A stretch of DNA of 64,000 bases. It comes from Sphingobacteriaceae bacterium (GTDB lineage: Bacteria > Bacteroidota > Bacteroidia > B-17B0 > Aurantibacillaceae). The DNA lies in assembly GCA_002319075.1 (NCBI GenBank), contig NVQB01000001.1, positions 5,394,001-5,458,000 on the forward strand. The letters run 5' to 3'. Positions 13,982 through 23,601 of the stretch are shown here, piece after piece. How positions within the stretch are numbered: the stretch's first letter is position 1; every line of letters begins with the position of its first letter. The notes under the pieces were generated by a model. That model saw nothing but the letters and a program-made list of their open reading frames with translations, had not been told where the DNA came from and made no database searches. The position numbers were made by a program, and so were the translations under genes.

Positions 13982-16900
13982 TTACTCTTTAATAAATTTT
14001 TGCTGATAGGATTTACCTTCCGTTTTAAGGTTTAGAAAATAAACCCCGTTCTGAAGGTCTGTTAAATTAAGTGCCGATTTCCCTGCGATGTGTTTTTCAG
14101 AATAAAGAATTTGCCCGATCAGATTGCTAACAGTTAGATCTGCATCGGTGTTTGCTTCTACAATAAAGTGTCCGTTGGTAGGATTTGGATATAAACTGAT
14201 ATTTAAATCAGAATTTCTATCCGCCAGAGCGGTACATTCAGAAACATTCTGTGTAATAAAAACAGTCAGCTTACACGAAGTAAGGGTACTTGTTCCCACA
14301 ACCGTATAGGTAGTTGTAAGCAAAGGTGAAACTACAATATCTGAATTTACAGAAGCAGTGCTCCACATGTAATTATCTGCCCCGGTTGCAACTAAGGTCA
14401 CTGTTTCGCCAGAGCAAATTAAAGTTGAACTGGTTGAGGCGGTTACCACAGGTAAAGCATTTACACTAATAGATTGCACGGCTGTAGATGTGCAACCTTG
14501 CGCACTAAACCCTATCACTGAGAAGCTAGTATTTGCGGTAGGATTTACGTTAATGCTAGCAGTGCCGGCTCCATTTGTCCAGGAATAGGATTGTGCTCCT
14601 GAAGCACTCATTAGAAGTGTTTCCCCTGCACAAATTAAGGTGTTATCAACGGCAATAGTAACCGTAGGATTAGGATTTACCGTAATAGTAACAAAGGCCG
14701 AATCTGCGCAACCATCAGGGTTGCTACCAACAACACTGTAATTGCTTGTAATGGAAGGTGTGATAGAAATAACAGGCTGGGTGGAATTCGTACTCCAGGA
14801 ATAGCTGCCTGCACCTGTTACTGCCAAGTTAAGAGAGTTTCCTTCACAAAGATTAAAAGAAGAAGTATTAATCGTAACGGTTGGCGTAACATTCACACTA
14901 ATGTTCGCAATAGCCGTGGCCGTGCAACCTTCACTACTAATACCTGTAACAGTATAATCTGAAGTCACATTTGGCGAAGGCGAAATGTCTGATGTTATTT
15001 CACCTGTACTCCAACTAAAAGATGGAGCGCCTTGCGCAGCAAGACTTGTGCTATTACCTGAACAAATAAAAATTCCTCCACCGGCAATTGTTACGGTAGG
15101 CGTTAGATACACTGTTAAGGTTACCACTGCAGTATTTGTGCAGCCTTCAGCACTAACACCAACTACGGTGTATGTGGTGTTAGTAAGGGGTGAAACTGAA
15201 ATTACCGACGATGTGGAGGTCGTATTCCAGAGATATACAACGGCACCCGTAACACTTAAGTCAGAGGTATTTCCCGAGCAAAGTGTAGCCTGGGTAGCTG
15301 CAATAGAAAGGCTTGGTGTTAAACTCACCGTTACAGTTTTTACAGCTGTTGACGTGCAGCCCTCTACGCTTGTTCCAATAACCGTATAGCTAGAGGTTAA
15401 ACCTGGAGAAACAGAAATAGCCGAAGATGTAGCAGAAGTGCTCCATAAATAAGACGATGCTCCGGAAGCCGTTAAACTTGAAGCATTTCCTGAACAAATG
15501 CTTGTACTGGAAGCTGAAATAGAAACTGTAGGAGTAGTATTCACTGTAATACTTGTAACAGCGGCATTCGTGCAACCAAAAGCACTTGTTCCAACTACAC
15601 TGTAAACAGAGTTTGTTGCAGGAGTTATGGTAAGTACTGTTGATGTCGTACTGGTATTCCATAAATAGGAAGAGGCTCCCGAAACAGTTAAAGTTGCAGA
15701 ATTACCTGAACAAAGAGCCTGGTTTCCGCCTGAAATAACAACAGATGGTGTTGGATTTACCGATACGGTTACAGCAGTTGTGTTTGTGCAACCCACTGAA
15801 TTTGTCCCAACTACCGAATAACTACTTGTGCTGGTGGGTGAAACAGAAATAGAAGTGGATTGTGTAGTTGTACTCCAGGTATAACTATCAGCCCCACCAA
15901 CGGTTAATGTAGCAGTGTTACCTTCACACAAGGTAGTGGTTGAGGAAGATATTGACAAGGTTGGTACTACTGTATTTGCAGTCACAGCAACTGTTGTTAC
16001 AGAAGAAGTACATCCGTTTGAACTACCAATCAAAGAGTAAGTACCGGCAGAAGCGACCATAGCATTTGCACTGGTTGAACCTGAAACAATAACGGGGCCA
16101 GTCCATGTATAAGTAGATGCTCCTGATCCATTAAGAGTAATGGTGGTTAAACTACAAGTTAGTGTTTGTGTAGTGGCAGCACTAACAACTGGCGTCAGTG
16201 TTACATTCACCGTGCTGGTAACCGTGTTACTCGCGCAGCCCTCACTACTCAATCCCGATACAGTATAAGTAGAGTTAACCAGGGGACTAACAGTTGCAGA
16301 TCCTCCCTGAATACTGTACGAATTAGTACCCGAAGGCGTTAGTGTAAAAACAGAACCACTGCATATAGAGCCGCTGTTAACGGAAATGGTAGGGGTTATA
16401 AAAACACTAACACTAGACACCACTGTATTAGATGCGGGACACCCCGACAAATCTCCCGTGATGGAATAAGAACTGGTAGTCATGGGATTAACGGTAAAAG
16501 AACCTCCAGATATAGTATAAGAGTTAGCCCCTGAAGGACTCACTACAAAAAAATTGCCAGAACATACAGAGCCACTGTTAACTGAAATCGTGGGAGCGGG
16601 ACTAACAGAATAAGAAATGACAACATACCCATTACCATTATTTACACCCGCAGAAATGGAAGTGTTAGTGATAGCCGCTGAGAAATAATTTGTTCCACCT
16701 GCTCCGCCGCCGCCGCCGCCCTGATCATTAAGGGTACAACTTACAGTGCCGGCTGAACCGCCGCCACCACCGCCGCCGCCGAAGTAGCCACCGCCACCAC
16801 CGCCGCCGCTAACAAAAGCACCGCAAATAGAAGGCCCATTTCCGCCACTGCCGCCCTGGCCAGAAGTACCGTTAACGCCAACCGTACCGGAAGCAAAAGA

Positions 16901-17485
16901 ACACCCTATACCTGTAGCGCCGCCACTAGTGCCATTACCACCTTGACCACCACCGCCTCCAACACTGTTATTGCCACTGGTGCCATTACCGCCACCGCCA
17001 GATCCGCCATTACCTCCTTTAATCGCTGATGAAGCACAACCGGCATTTCCGCCGCCGCCGCCGCCGCCAGCTACAATAATACGATTAGTCAATCCAGTTC
17101 CTCCAACACGAATATCACTGGCTCCTCCCCCTGCACCTGATGGACCCCTGTTACCTGAACCCCCACCGTTAAATCCACCCACAGAACCTGTACCAGCTCC
17201 TCCCACGTAAACATTTAAAGTAATGCCTGAAGCAAATAATGAATAAACTCCAGATGCCATAGCGCCAAGGCCGGCAGTTCCGCCTATTGCGCCAGAAGCT
17301 GTACCTACTCCATTGGCGCCTTTAGCGCCATAACAAGTAATGGAAACCTGGGAAACACAGGCCGGAATTGCAAGGGTTTGGCTTGCCCCGGTATAAGACA
17401 GCGTTTGAGTAATAATTTGAGCAACGCTTATTTTACCAATCAAGAATAAAACTAAGGGTAATAGAAAATGTCGGGATTTTTTCAT
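13982..17485 (-). CDS. T9SS-exported surface protein with Gly-rich region and Ig-like repeats
   Basis: The 1167-residue protein has a Sec signal peptide (FLLPLVLFLIGKISVAQ). A beta-rich region follows, with a strongly Gly-rich block (about 60-275, many G runs). About 11 Ig/PKD-like repeats of roughly 70 residues come next, each opening with a P-[TS]-[VL]-x-[IA] strand and an [LI]-C-[SE]-G-[NE] turn. The last 80 residues are a T9SS type A sorting domain (LYPNPTNGHFIVE, then QNGVYFLNL). It should be exported through the type IX system to the cell surface and cleaved. The role may be adhesion; no enzyme domain is seen. Confidence 0.85.
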   Translation of the reverse strand: MKKSRHFLLPLVLFLIGKISVAQIITQTLSYTGASQTLAIPACVSQVSITCYGAKGANGVGTASGAIGGTAGLGAMASGVYSLFASGITLNVYVGGAGTGSVGGFNGGGSGNRGPSGAGGGASDIRVGGTGLTNRIIVAGGGGGGGNAGCASSAIKGGNGGSGGGGNGTSGNNSVGGGGGQGGNGTSGGATGIGCSFASGTVGVNGTSGQGGSGGNGPSICGAFVSGGGGGGGYFGGGGGGGGSAGTVSCTLNDQGGGGGGAGGTNYFSAAITNTSISAGVNNGNGYVVISYSVSPAPTISVNSGSVCSGNFFVVSPSGANSYTISGGSFTVNPMTTSSYSITGDLSGCPASNTVVSSVSVFITPTISVNSGSICSGSVFTLTPSGTNSYSIQGGSATVSPLVNSTYTVSGLSSEGCASNTVTSTVNVTLTPVVSAATTQTLTCSLTTITLNGSGASTYTWTGPVIVSGSTSANAMVASAGTYSLIGSSNGCTSSVTTVAVTANTVVPTLSISSSTTTLCEGNTATLTVGGADSYTWSTTTQSTSISVSPTSTSSYSVVGTNSVGCTNTTAVTVSVNPTPSVVISGGNQALCSGNSATLTVSGASSYLWNTSTTSTVLTITPATNSVYSVVGTSAFGCTNAAVTSITVNTTPTVSISASSTSICSGNASSLTASGASSYLWSTSATSSAISVSPGLTSSYTVIGTSVEGCTSTAVKTVTVSLTPSLSIAATQATLCSGNTSDLSVTGAVVYLWNTTSTSSVISVSPLTNTTYTVVGVSAEGCTNTAVVTLTVYLTPTVTIAGGGIFICSGNSTSLAAQGAPSFSWSTGEITSDISPSPNVTSDYTVTGISSEGCTATAIANISVNVTPTVTINTSSFNLCEGNSLNLAVTGAGSYSWSTNSTQPVISITPSITSNYSVVGSNPDGCADSAFVTITVNPNPTVTIAVDNTLICAGETLLMSASGAQSYSWTNGAGTASINVNPTANTSFSVIGFSAQGCTSTAVQSISVNALPVVTASTSSTLICSGETVTLVATGADNYMWSTASVNSDIVVSPLLTTTYTVVGTSTLTSCKLTVFITQNVSECTALADRNSDLNISLYPNPTNGHFIVEANTDADLTVSNLIGQILYSEKHIAGKSALNLTDLQNGVYFLNLKTEGKSYQQKFIKE

Positions 17486-17510
17486 GAAAACAATGAGTTA
17501 ATTTTTTTTG

Positions 17511-17518
17511 CAAAAGTA
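17511..17518 (-). promoter_or_regulatory. Promoter -7 box of the T9SS protein gene
   Basis: TACTTTTG on the minus strand fits TAnnTTTG and ends 25 bases before the ATG at 17485. Confidence 0.5.
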
Positions 17519-17687
17519 GGTTTTTTTCCAGAGATATGCTCTGGCTTAAGTCAAAGTACTATTCTTAAGTACGAACAAAAACTCACTAAGTTTATACAGT
17601 AAACCTATTTGTTATTTGTTATTTTGTGCAAGAAGCTCTTAGCTAGTAAGCCTCGGAATAGAATTCCACCTGCAGGCCTGGTAGCGC

Positions 17688-18272
17688 TTAATTATTAAAA
17701 TCATAATTCGTGGTCCAAAAACGGTAAGGCAACTTAGCGTCTTCGCCGGCATAATCAATGCCTATGCGCGGACCTACTTTTATATCATGCTCTTTTATTT
17801 TTATTTTATCATCCTGTATCCATATTTCTTTTCCCGTTAAAGAAACATTATTGTGTATGAGATCTATACCTAATGCCTGTGAAACTTTGCCAGGGCCAAC
17901 ACATAAAGCCGGCGAAAATTTCTGACCACGACGTTTGACTATTTCCTCTAAGCCTTTTGTCGGATAAATAGCCCTGACTAAAATGGCATGCGGAACATCC
18001 CTGGCATTAGTAACGATATTAAAAAGGCGATGGATGCCATAACAGAGGTACACATAACTAACCCCACCTTTGCTATACATCGTTTCTGTGCGGTTCGTTC
18101 TGCGACCGCCATAGGAGTGCGACGCTTTATCAACTATGCCGGCATAGGCTTCGGTCTCTGTTATGATGCCGCAGGTTAATTTATTATTAATACGTGTGCA
18201 AAGTGTTTTACCAATAAGATCTCTGGCAAGGAAAACAACGTCAGGATTTAAATAATAGTCAGTTTTAAGCAT
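17688..18272 (-). CDS. 3-methyladenine DNA glycosylase (AAG/MPG family)
   Basis: A 194-residue protein matching the eukaryotic-type alkyladenine glycosylase family: YYLNPDVVFLARDLIGKTL, GIITETEAYAG (with the catalytic Glu), DKASHSYGGRRTNRTETMY, YVYLCYGIHRLFNIVT and GPGKVSQALGI. It flips out and removes alkylated purines such as 3-methyladenine, starting base-excision repair in the cytoplasm. The length is usual for bacterial members. It stands alone, 202 bases beyond the T9SS gene. Confidence 0.93.
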   Translation of the reverse strand: MLKTDYYLNPDVVFLARDLIGKTLCTRINNKLTCGIITETEAYAGIVDKASHSYGGRRTNRTETMYSKGGVSYVYLCYGIHRLFNIVTNARDVPHAILVRAIYPTKGLEEIVKRRGQKFSPALCVGPGKVSQALGIDLIHNNVSLTGKEIWIQDDKIKIKEHDIKVGPRIGIDYAGEDAKLPYRFWTTNYDFNN

Positions 18273-18335
18273 AAATACTATTTAAAATTAGTACAAAAAG
18301 TGGTGGTGGAAAAAACACTTTAGAAACTTTGGGAA

Positions 18336-18366
18336 ATAAAAAAGGAAGCTCTTTTCAAAGCTTCCT
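18336..18366 (-). terminator. Terminator after the receiver operon
   Basis: GGAAGCT/AGCTTCC hairpin with a T-run on the minus strand, just beyond the stop of the receiver gene at 18395. Confidence 0.75.
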
Positions 18367-18394
18367 TGTGGTTAACTAAACACACATTAAAAAA

Positions 18395-18820
18395 TTACGC
18401 GGCGTTCTGCCCCAATATAGAGTTGAGAATATATTTTAGATCGAAAAAGGTATAGGGTTTTTTAAAAAAACCGGTAGCTCCCAGTTCTATGGCTTTATTC
18501 TTAAAAAGCTCTGATTCGTAGGATGAAAATAAATAAATAGGGATATCATTAAATGCTCTGTGCTTCCTGATTTCTTTCAGATCTTCAAGCCAGAAAAAAT
18601 CTGCTTTTACATTAGCTATAATAAGATCGGGAACTTCCTGCCTGTTTAAATCAAGATATACCTGATCTTTTAAAAGAAATTCTACAACCTGGCGACCTGT
18701 GTGCAACACGTCTACATTTATAGTGAGATCTATTTCTGCAATGGCATTTTGTAATAAGAACTGGTCGCCCGGATCATCTTCTACTATAAGCACTGAATAC
18801 TTTTTTTCAGAATTCATCAT
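18395..18820 (-). CDS. Stand-alone receiver domain lacking the phospho-acceptor Asp
   Basis: A 141-residue CheY-like fold: VLIVEDDPGDQFLLQ at the start, LFSSY for the conserved Ser, and FFKKPYTF for the conserved Lys. The strand that should read [LI][LI]xxD has LIIANVKADFFWL, with Asn in place of the phospho-acceptor Asp. It therefore probably cannot be phosphorylated in the usual way and may be a locked or decoy receiver. It is encoded 17 bases after another receiver, in one operon. Confidence 0.85.
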   Translation of the reverse strand: MMNSEKKYSVLIVEDDPGDQFLLQNAIAEIDLTINVDVLHTGRQVVEFLLKDQVYLDLNRQEVPDLIIANVKADFFWLEDLKEIRKHRAFNDIPIYLFSSYESELFKNKAIELGATGFFKKPYTFFDLKYILNSILGQNAA

Positions 18821-18837
18821 TTGTTACTTTTTTTTAT

Positions 18838-19248
18838 TTATGCTAACCAGGTGCTGTTCAGCGATCCCACAATATTCACCAAATCCTGAGCCCCGAAAGG
18901 CTTTGAATAATAATGGTCGCCACCCTGTTTAACAAAATCGGTTTTTTGAAACGTGTTAGAACTGTTGGTTAAAAATACGATAGGCACTCGTTCAAGACCA
19001 TCTGCTCTCTTAATTAATTCAATTGTACTTTTGCCTGAAACGCTTAACATGTTCTGATCAAGAAAGATGAGATGCGGAAGCGCCGAACAATTATTGAAAT
19101 ATTGCAATGCTTCATCATCGTTGTAAACTGAATCTACAATAGCGTTTGGTACAACACTGTGAATTACTTTTCTTAAAAAAGTATGGTCTGTTTTGTCGTT
19201 TTCTACAATGGTTATGTAAAAAATTATATTTTTTGAAAGAGTGCTCAT
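18838..19248 (-). CDS. Stand-alone response-regulator receiver domain
   Basis: A 136-residue CheY-like protein with the acidic pocket ENDKTDH near the start, the phospho-acceptor Asp in LIFLDQNMLSVSGK, Thr in VFLTNSS, and Lys in YYSKPFG. All the key residues are present. There is no output domain, so it must act by protein contact or as a phosphate carrier. It lies first in a two-gene operon with the defective receiver; no kinase is adjacent. Confidence 0.88.
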   Translation of the reverse strand: MSTLSKNIIFYITIVENDKTDHTFLRKVIHSVVPNAIVDSVYNDDEALQYFNNCSALPHLIFLDQNMLSVSGKSTIELIKRADGLERVPIVFLTNSSNTFQKTDFVKQGGDHYYSKPFGAQDLVNIVGSLNSTWLA

Positions 19249-19290
19249 AGTTGGGTTACCTGATAGCTATCAAAATGTTACTGATTTAAT

Positions 19291-19944
19291 TTAGTTAACT
19301 TCCATTTTAGTGAGATAATCAAGAAGGTCATTTTCAAGACGACGCAATCTTAAAGACTTTGGATGATACGAACGGAAGCTGTATTCAGGAAGTTCAGGGT
19401 GAATTAAACGGCAGAATTGTTTTACATTCCAATCGCCTATAGCTTCAAATTGCACACCTTCAAACACTTTCTTTAAGCGCATGTCAAAATCCGGGCCTGT
19501 AAAAAATAAACATACTTTCGGATTAATTATTTTAATCTCATCTAAAAGAATTTTATCTACTGAAGAAATAACTTTTTCGTACTTGCCGTAAGATTTGCCA
19601 CCGTAAAGATCAAACTTACTCAGGTTAGTCCAGGCGCAGGAATGAGGTTCATTACCTAAGGCATTTTCCACCTTACGTGTTACATTCCAAAAAGTGGTAG
19701 AATCAAAACCTTTTCCTACTTCAAATTCCTCGTAAGTGTCCATTTGCTTCTGAATCTCATCAACGTGATAAGTCCAGCCGTTGGTTTCTTGTCCAACTAT
19801 TAATAAAGGTTTCTTTTGTTTGCGGTAGTGTTGTGCAGGCGACATAAGGAAAGGTCCGGCAAGATCATCTCCCGGAAAAGTTCCTATTACATTTTTAAAA
19901 TTAAGTTGTCTGTCCTGGTAAAGTTTTAGTAATTCTTCTTTCAT
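19291..19944 (-). CDS. Uracil-DNA-glycosylase-fold-like protein (paralogue B)
   Basis: A 217-residue protein with LLIVGQETNGWTYH (about 47-60), STTFWNVTRKVENAL, CAWTNLSKFD, DEIKIINPKVCLFFTGPDF and SYHPKSLRLRRL. The motif order equals that of the protein at 1200-1952. The glycosylase-like assignment rests on the G-x-E-T-N-G-W loop, the buried strand before the FTG turn, and the terminal HP loop. I cannot decide whether it acts on DNA. It is monocistronic, with no defence genes nearby, and may be the housekeeping relative. Confidence 0.65.
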   Translation of the reverse strand: MKEELLKLYQDRQLNFKNVIGTFPGDDLAGPFLMSPAQHYRKQKKPLLIVGQETNGWTYHVDEIQKQMDTYEEFEVGKGFDSTTFWNVTRKVENALGNEPHSCAWTNLSKFDLYGGKSYGKYEKVISSVDKILLDEIKIINPKVCLFFTGPDFDMRLKKVFEGVQFEAIGDWNVKQFCRLIHPELPEYSFRSYHPKSLRLRRLENDLLDYLTKMEVN

Positions 19945-20188
19945 GCCTGTGTGATTTAGCTTAGTTTTTTATAAAAAAGGACATTGTTTCTTCTATGACG
20001 GAAAAAGCGGTGCTTACCCCCAAAAAGAATTATGATCAAAATCAATTATTTTTTCAAAGGGCCCCCTACGCTATTGCCGAAAAAATTTAAGAAACTCTGA
20101 ATCAGATGATTAGTAAGTGACTATTAAACTGGAAATTTAACCAACTCTTGTAAAAAATAATTCCGTAGGTTTAGATCAAAATAAAAAC

Positions 20189-20686
20189 ATGACGCTAAAC
20201 ACTGTAAAATCTTTGAAATTTGTTTTTTATTCCACTTTACTTTTTACATTAGTTGAGTGTAATCAGCAAACGCATGAAAGTGAAACGGAAGTCGGCACCG
20301 GAAGTCCTAAAGATATTCTTGAAGGAGTGATAGCCGAACCGGAGGATATTGTTTATGATCTAACATACATGGACACATTGCCCTGTAAAGATTGCGGCGG
20401 TATTAAAACCACTCTTAGACTTTCTACAAGCTCTAATAAATTCAGCCTCAAAGAAGAATTCTTAAAAACGGAAATCGCTCCAAATATCCAGCTGGGTAAT
20501 TTTAATACGGAACGAGGCTTTGAAAAAGATGAAAACGCTACAGTTTATATTTTAAATGACGAGCTTCCTGACAGTGAACATCAGTATTTCGTAAGAGAAA
20601 GCGGAAAAGAAACCCTGCTAAAGCTTGACAATGAGAGGAAAAGAACCAACCCTACTCATTTTGTTTTAACCCAGGTTTCGGAATAA
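20189..20686 (+). CDS. NlpE-like lipoprotein
   Basis: The 165-residue protein has a hydrophobic signal ending TLLFTLVEC, with Cys as the likely lipidated residue although the lipobox is atypical. The domain YMDTLPCKDCGGIKTTLRL is the NlpE N-terminal signature of two close cysteines before an extended strand, and the ending HFVLTQ fits the family. NlpE proteins are outer-membrane lipoproteins that report envelope or copper stress. Only the N-terminal domain is present. It converges with the desaturase gene at a shared terminator. Confidence 0.75.
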   Translation: MTLNTVKSLKFVFYSTLLFTLVECNQQTHESETEVGTGSPKDILEGVIAEPEDIVYDLTYMDTLPCKDCGGIKTTLRLSTSSNKFSLKEEFLKTEIAPNIQLGNFNTERGFEKDENATVYILNDELPDSEHQYFVRESGKETLLKLDNERKRTNPTHFVLTQVSE

Positions 20687-20714
20687 AAAAAACCGTCACT
20701 TGAGGGTGACGGTT
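20684..20714. terminator. Terminator between NlpE-like and desaturase genes
   Basis: AACCGTCAC/GTGACGGTT hairpin (20691-20714), with an A-run on the left that gives a T-run for minus-strand transcripts. Confidence 0.75.
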
Positions 20715-20732
20715 CAAATAGTTTTAAATTTA

Positions 20733-21854
20733 TTACATCGCAGCTAAATCCAGCTCGAAAGTATAACCAAACTTTTTCAGCATACGTAAATGCGAACTTA
20801 AAGCCTCTTTCATAGTATGTGAACACAAGTAGGGCACATCAAATTCAGCGGCTGTTTGTTCTACAATTTTTGAAATCTCAGGATAATGCACGTGGCAAAT
20901 ATTGGGAAACAAATGGTGTTCTACCTGGTAATTTAAGCCTCCCACGTACCATGACAATAATTTGTTTTCGCGCGCGAAGTTTACCGTAGTATTCATCTGA
21001 TGCATTGCCCAGTCGTTCTCTACAATGTTAGCGCTGTTTGGTAAAGGAAAGTCTGCCTCTAAAACTGAATGTGCAAGTTGAAATACTACGCCCAGAATAA
21101 GCCCACCGATGGCGTGCATAATTAAAAAGCCTCCAATAATAAGCCCAAAAGAATATTCCTGCAAAGCTAAAGGAAGTACCAGCATGTACCCTACATAAAA
21201 GAGTTTCAGTGCGATCATGCTCCAGAAATAAAATTTATTTTCTTTCTCGCTGTAACGGTTTACGCCATTTTTACGGTATTTAAAATACTGGATCACATCT
21301 TTTGCCAGCACCCAGTAAAGGGTAAGAATCGAATAAAAGAAAAATACATACAAGAATTGGAACTTGTGGAACTTGCGGGCTTCTGAATGTGGTGAAAAAC
21401 GAAGTACTAATTTTTCTTCGATATCGTCATCCATGCCATGAATATTTGTGTAAGTATGATGTAATACATTGTGCTGCATTTTCCAGTTAAAGACCATGCC
21501 CCCCATTAAATTTAAAGTATACCCTAACCACTTATTTACAGTTTGGTTTTTAGAATAAGCGCCATGGTTTGCATCGTGCATCACCGACATACCTATTCCC
21601 GCTTTTGCAAAGCCCATTATAGCGTAAAGACTTAACACGGCCCAGGGTTTCAGATGAAAGATTACCATTAAGGCGAGTGGCAGAAAAAAGGCCGACAATA
21701 AAATGATTGTCTTCATCACCATAGTTGCATTGGCATTCCTGGAAATGTTATTTTCCTTAAAATGGGCACTAACCCGTTTCTGTAATGTTGGGAAAAACGC
21801 TGATTTGTCCGCTGGAACAAACCGAGGATAGATTTTTTGTCCGTCTTTAGTCAT
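20733..21854 (-). CDS. Acyl-lipid/acyl-CoA desaturase
   Basis: The 373-residue membrane enzyme has three histidine boxes: HDANH (93-97), QHNVLHH (127-133) and QVEHHLFPN near residue 310. Four to six hydrophobic segments include AILLSAFFLPL and FFFYSILTLYWVLA. The QxxHH third box is typical of front-end or linoleoyl-CoA desaturases. It introduces a double bond into fatty acyl chains with a di-iron centre and would alter membrane fluidity. No cytochrome b5 domain is present, so electrons come from another protein. Confidence 0.92.
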   Translation of the reverse strand: MTKDGQKIYPRFVPADKSAFFPTLQKRVSAHFKENNISRNANATMVMKTIILLSAFFLPLALMVIFHLKPWAVLSLYAIMGFAKAGIGMSVMHDANHGAYSKNQTVNKWLGYTLNLMGGMVFNWKMQHNVLHHTYTNIHGMDDDIEEKLVLRFSPHSEARKFHKFQFLYVFFFYSILTLYWVLAKDVIQYFKYRKNGVNRYSEKENKFYFWSMIALKLFYVGYMLVLPLALQEYSFGLIIGGFLIMHAIGGLILGVVFQLAHSVLEADFPLPNSANIVENDWAMHQMNTTVNFARENKLLSWYVGGLNYQVEHHLFPNICHVHYPEISKIVEQTAAEFDVPYLCSHTMKEALSSHLRMLKKFGYTFELDLAAM

Positions 21855-22067
21855 AGTTTTTTACTTAGCACTCCAAAATACACCAAATTATGGAGATTAC
21901 AAATTAATTTCGCCTAGAACTCAGTCTTTACGAGGTTTTCAAGGAATTAAAATGACGAACGCCGTTTAATTTTAACAAAATGCATGTACCAGGGTAGATG
22001 CAGCTAGTTAAATAAAATTTATATTTGATCGCTCTCTGCACTAATAGACCTCTTTTCAATAAAAATT

Positions 22068-22484
22068 ATGGAAACAGCGCTTAAAAATTTGTATTACGCT
22101 TTAGGTGAAGCCTGTTATGCGGTTGCAATGGCGGATGGCGAAGTTCAGGTAGAAGAAAGAATACGACTGACAGAGATCCTTAAAAAGGAATTCAGCCAAA
22201 GTGCTGCAAAAGATATTGTTGAAACTGAAATTATTTTTGCGCTTTTAAATAAAGAACGCACAGATGCCGGTACTGCTATGGATTGGGCGATTAATGAAAT
22301 AAAAACAAACTCACATTATTTCAGTACCGACTTAAAATGTCATTTCATTAGCACAATGATTAAGGTTGCAGATAGTTCTAAGTCTGTAGGTAGTGAGGAA
22401 AAAGCAATGTTGATGCGTTTTATAAACGAGGTGATCGATATTCACGAAGACAAGCTGTTGAGCCCGCCCACAGCAGATAAATAG
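22068..22484 (+). CDS. TerB-like protein
   Basis: A 138-residue all-helical protein. The segment GEACYAVAMADGEVQVEER with its ADG turn and a later VADSSKSVGSEEKAML is the TerB/DjlA-type repeat. TerB-like proteins occur in tellurite-resistance and stress gene sets; their biochemical role is unclear. It ends one base before the end of the convergent FAD oxidoreductase gene. Confidence 0.75.
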   Translation: METALKNLYYALGEACYAVAMADGEVQVEERIRLTEILKKEFSQSAAKDIVETEIIFALLNKERTDAGTAMDWAINEIKTNSHYFSTDLKCHFISTMIKVADSSKSVGSEEKAMLMRFINEVIDIHEDKLLSPPTADK

Positions 22485-22485
22485 A

Positions 22486-23601
22486 CTAAAATGGTTTGCC
22501 GTGAGTCAGGCGGATAATTCTGCGAGCAAGTGAAGGTATAACCTGGAAGAGTCGGATAGTTATATTGGTTAAAGAGGAGTATTCAGACAATTTTTGAAAA
22601 TGCCGGCTAAGTTTGATGCGCATGGCAAATTCCTTCTTCCAGAAATCAGAATAGCTTTTATCCAATTTATCTTTCGTGATGTTTCCAGAAAAATAATCGT
22701 CCAGCAGATTTGCTAAAACAAATGCCGAACGCAGTCCCATACTCATTCCGTTTCCGGTTACAGGCGCAATACTGCCAGCTGAATCTCCCAGGAAAAACTG
22801 CTCGGTAGTTAAGGGTTCTTTTATAAGAAAATTGATGCCGCTTACCGTGACAGGCTCTCTGAACAAAAAATCAGCATCTGTAAATATTTTTTTAAGGTTT
22901 ACATTTTGCGAAAGTATTTTCTTTTCTAATTCAGGTATAGACTTATTCACTGCGTTTAACTCTTTAGCATTCACGATGTAACACAAGCAGGACTTATCTT
23001 CTTCAATAGCGGAGATGCCACAATATCCCCCAGGAAAATTATGGATTTCTATCAACCCGGCATCGCGTTTTAGTTTAATGTGGTATTTTATCCCAACATA
23101 ATTTGTGCCCGTTTGCTTCTGCCCTCTTTCCGTCATTTCGAGATTTGAGCGACGGCCGCTGGCATTGCAGATTATTTTCGAACGTATTGTTTCTGATTTT
23201 GTTACTACCGAACAAATACCAGCTTCTGAGGCTGCAATTGACTGGGCTTTAGTGTCTAGTAAAAAAATTACCCCAGCTTTTTTTGCTTCTTCGTACAGAA
23301 GTTCTTCCAGCAGATAACGGCTTATACCAAATCCACCAGATCCTAAAGGAGTTTTAAAATCTCTTAAACCGGTAGAGGTGATCCTGAAATTTTTAATGAG
23401 GGGTAAATTTAATCCAGATAAAGCCGGGCAAAGTGAAAGCAAATATCTGTGCGACTCCATTGAAATATATTCTCCGCAAACTTTTTGTCTGGGATACGAG
23501 CCTTTTTCAATGAGTACGATAGTATACCCTCTTTTTTTAAGATCCAGCGATAAGGCCAATCCTGCCAGTCCTCCACCTATTATAACAACATCGTGTATCA
23601 T
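22486..23601 (-). CDS. FAD-dependent oxidoreductase of the type III PKS operon
   Basis: The 371-residue flavoprotein starts with the dinucleotide fold DVVIIGGGLAGLALSLDLKK and the extra VCGEYIS motif of geranylgeranyl-reductase/hydroxylase-like enzymes. A GDSAGSIAPVTGNGMSMGL motif near residue 272 binds the flavin. It overlaps the methyltransferase gene by four bases and is the last gene of the operon. In the related Streptomyces srs cluster a flavin monooxygenase oxidises the alkylresorcinol ring. The same job is likely here, though reductase activity remains possible. Confidence 0.85.
   Translation of the reverse strand: MIHDVVIIGGGLAGLALSLDLKKRGYTIVLIEKGSYPRQKVCGEYISMESHRYLLSLCPALSGLNLPLIKNFRITSTGLRDFKTPLGSGGFGISRYLLEELLYEEAKKAGVIFLLDTKAQSIAASEAGICSVVTKSETIRSKIICNASGRRSNLEMTERGQKQTGTNYVGIKYHIKLKRDAGLIEIHNFPGGYCGISAIEEDKSCLCYIVNAKELNAVNKSIPELEKKILSQNVNLKKIFTDADFLFREPVTVSGINFLIKEPLTTEQFFLGDSAGSIAPVTGNGMSMGLRSAFVLANLLDDYFSGNITKDKLDKSYSDFWKKEFAMRIKLSRHFQKLSEYSSLTNITIRLFQVIPSLARRIIRLTHGKPF

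Noticed and set aside
16971-17210. Pro-rich frame on the plus strand opposite the Gly-rich block
   Set aside because: It is the complement of GGN codons in the T9SS protein, with no independent start signal, and its composition follows from the Gly-rich gene.
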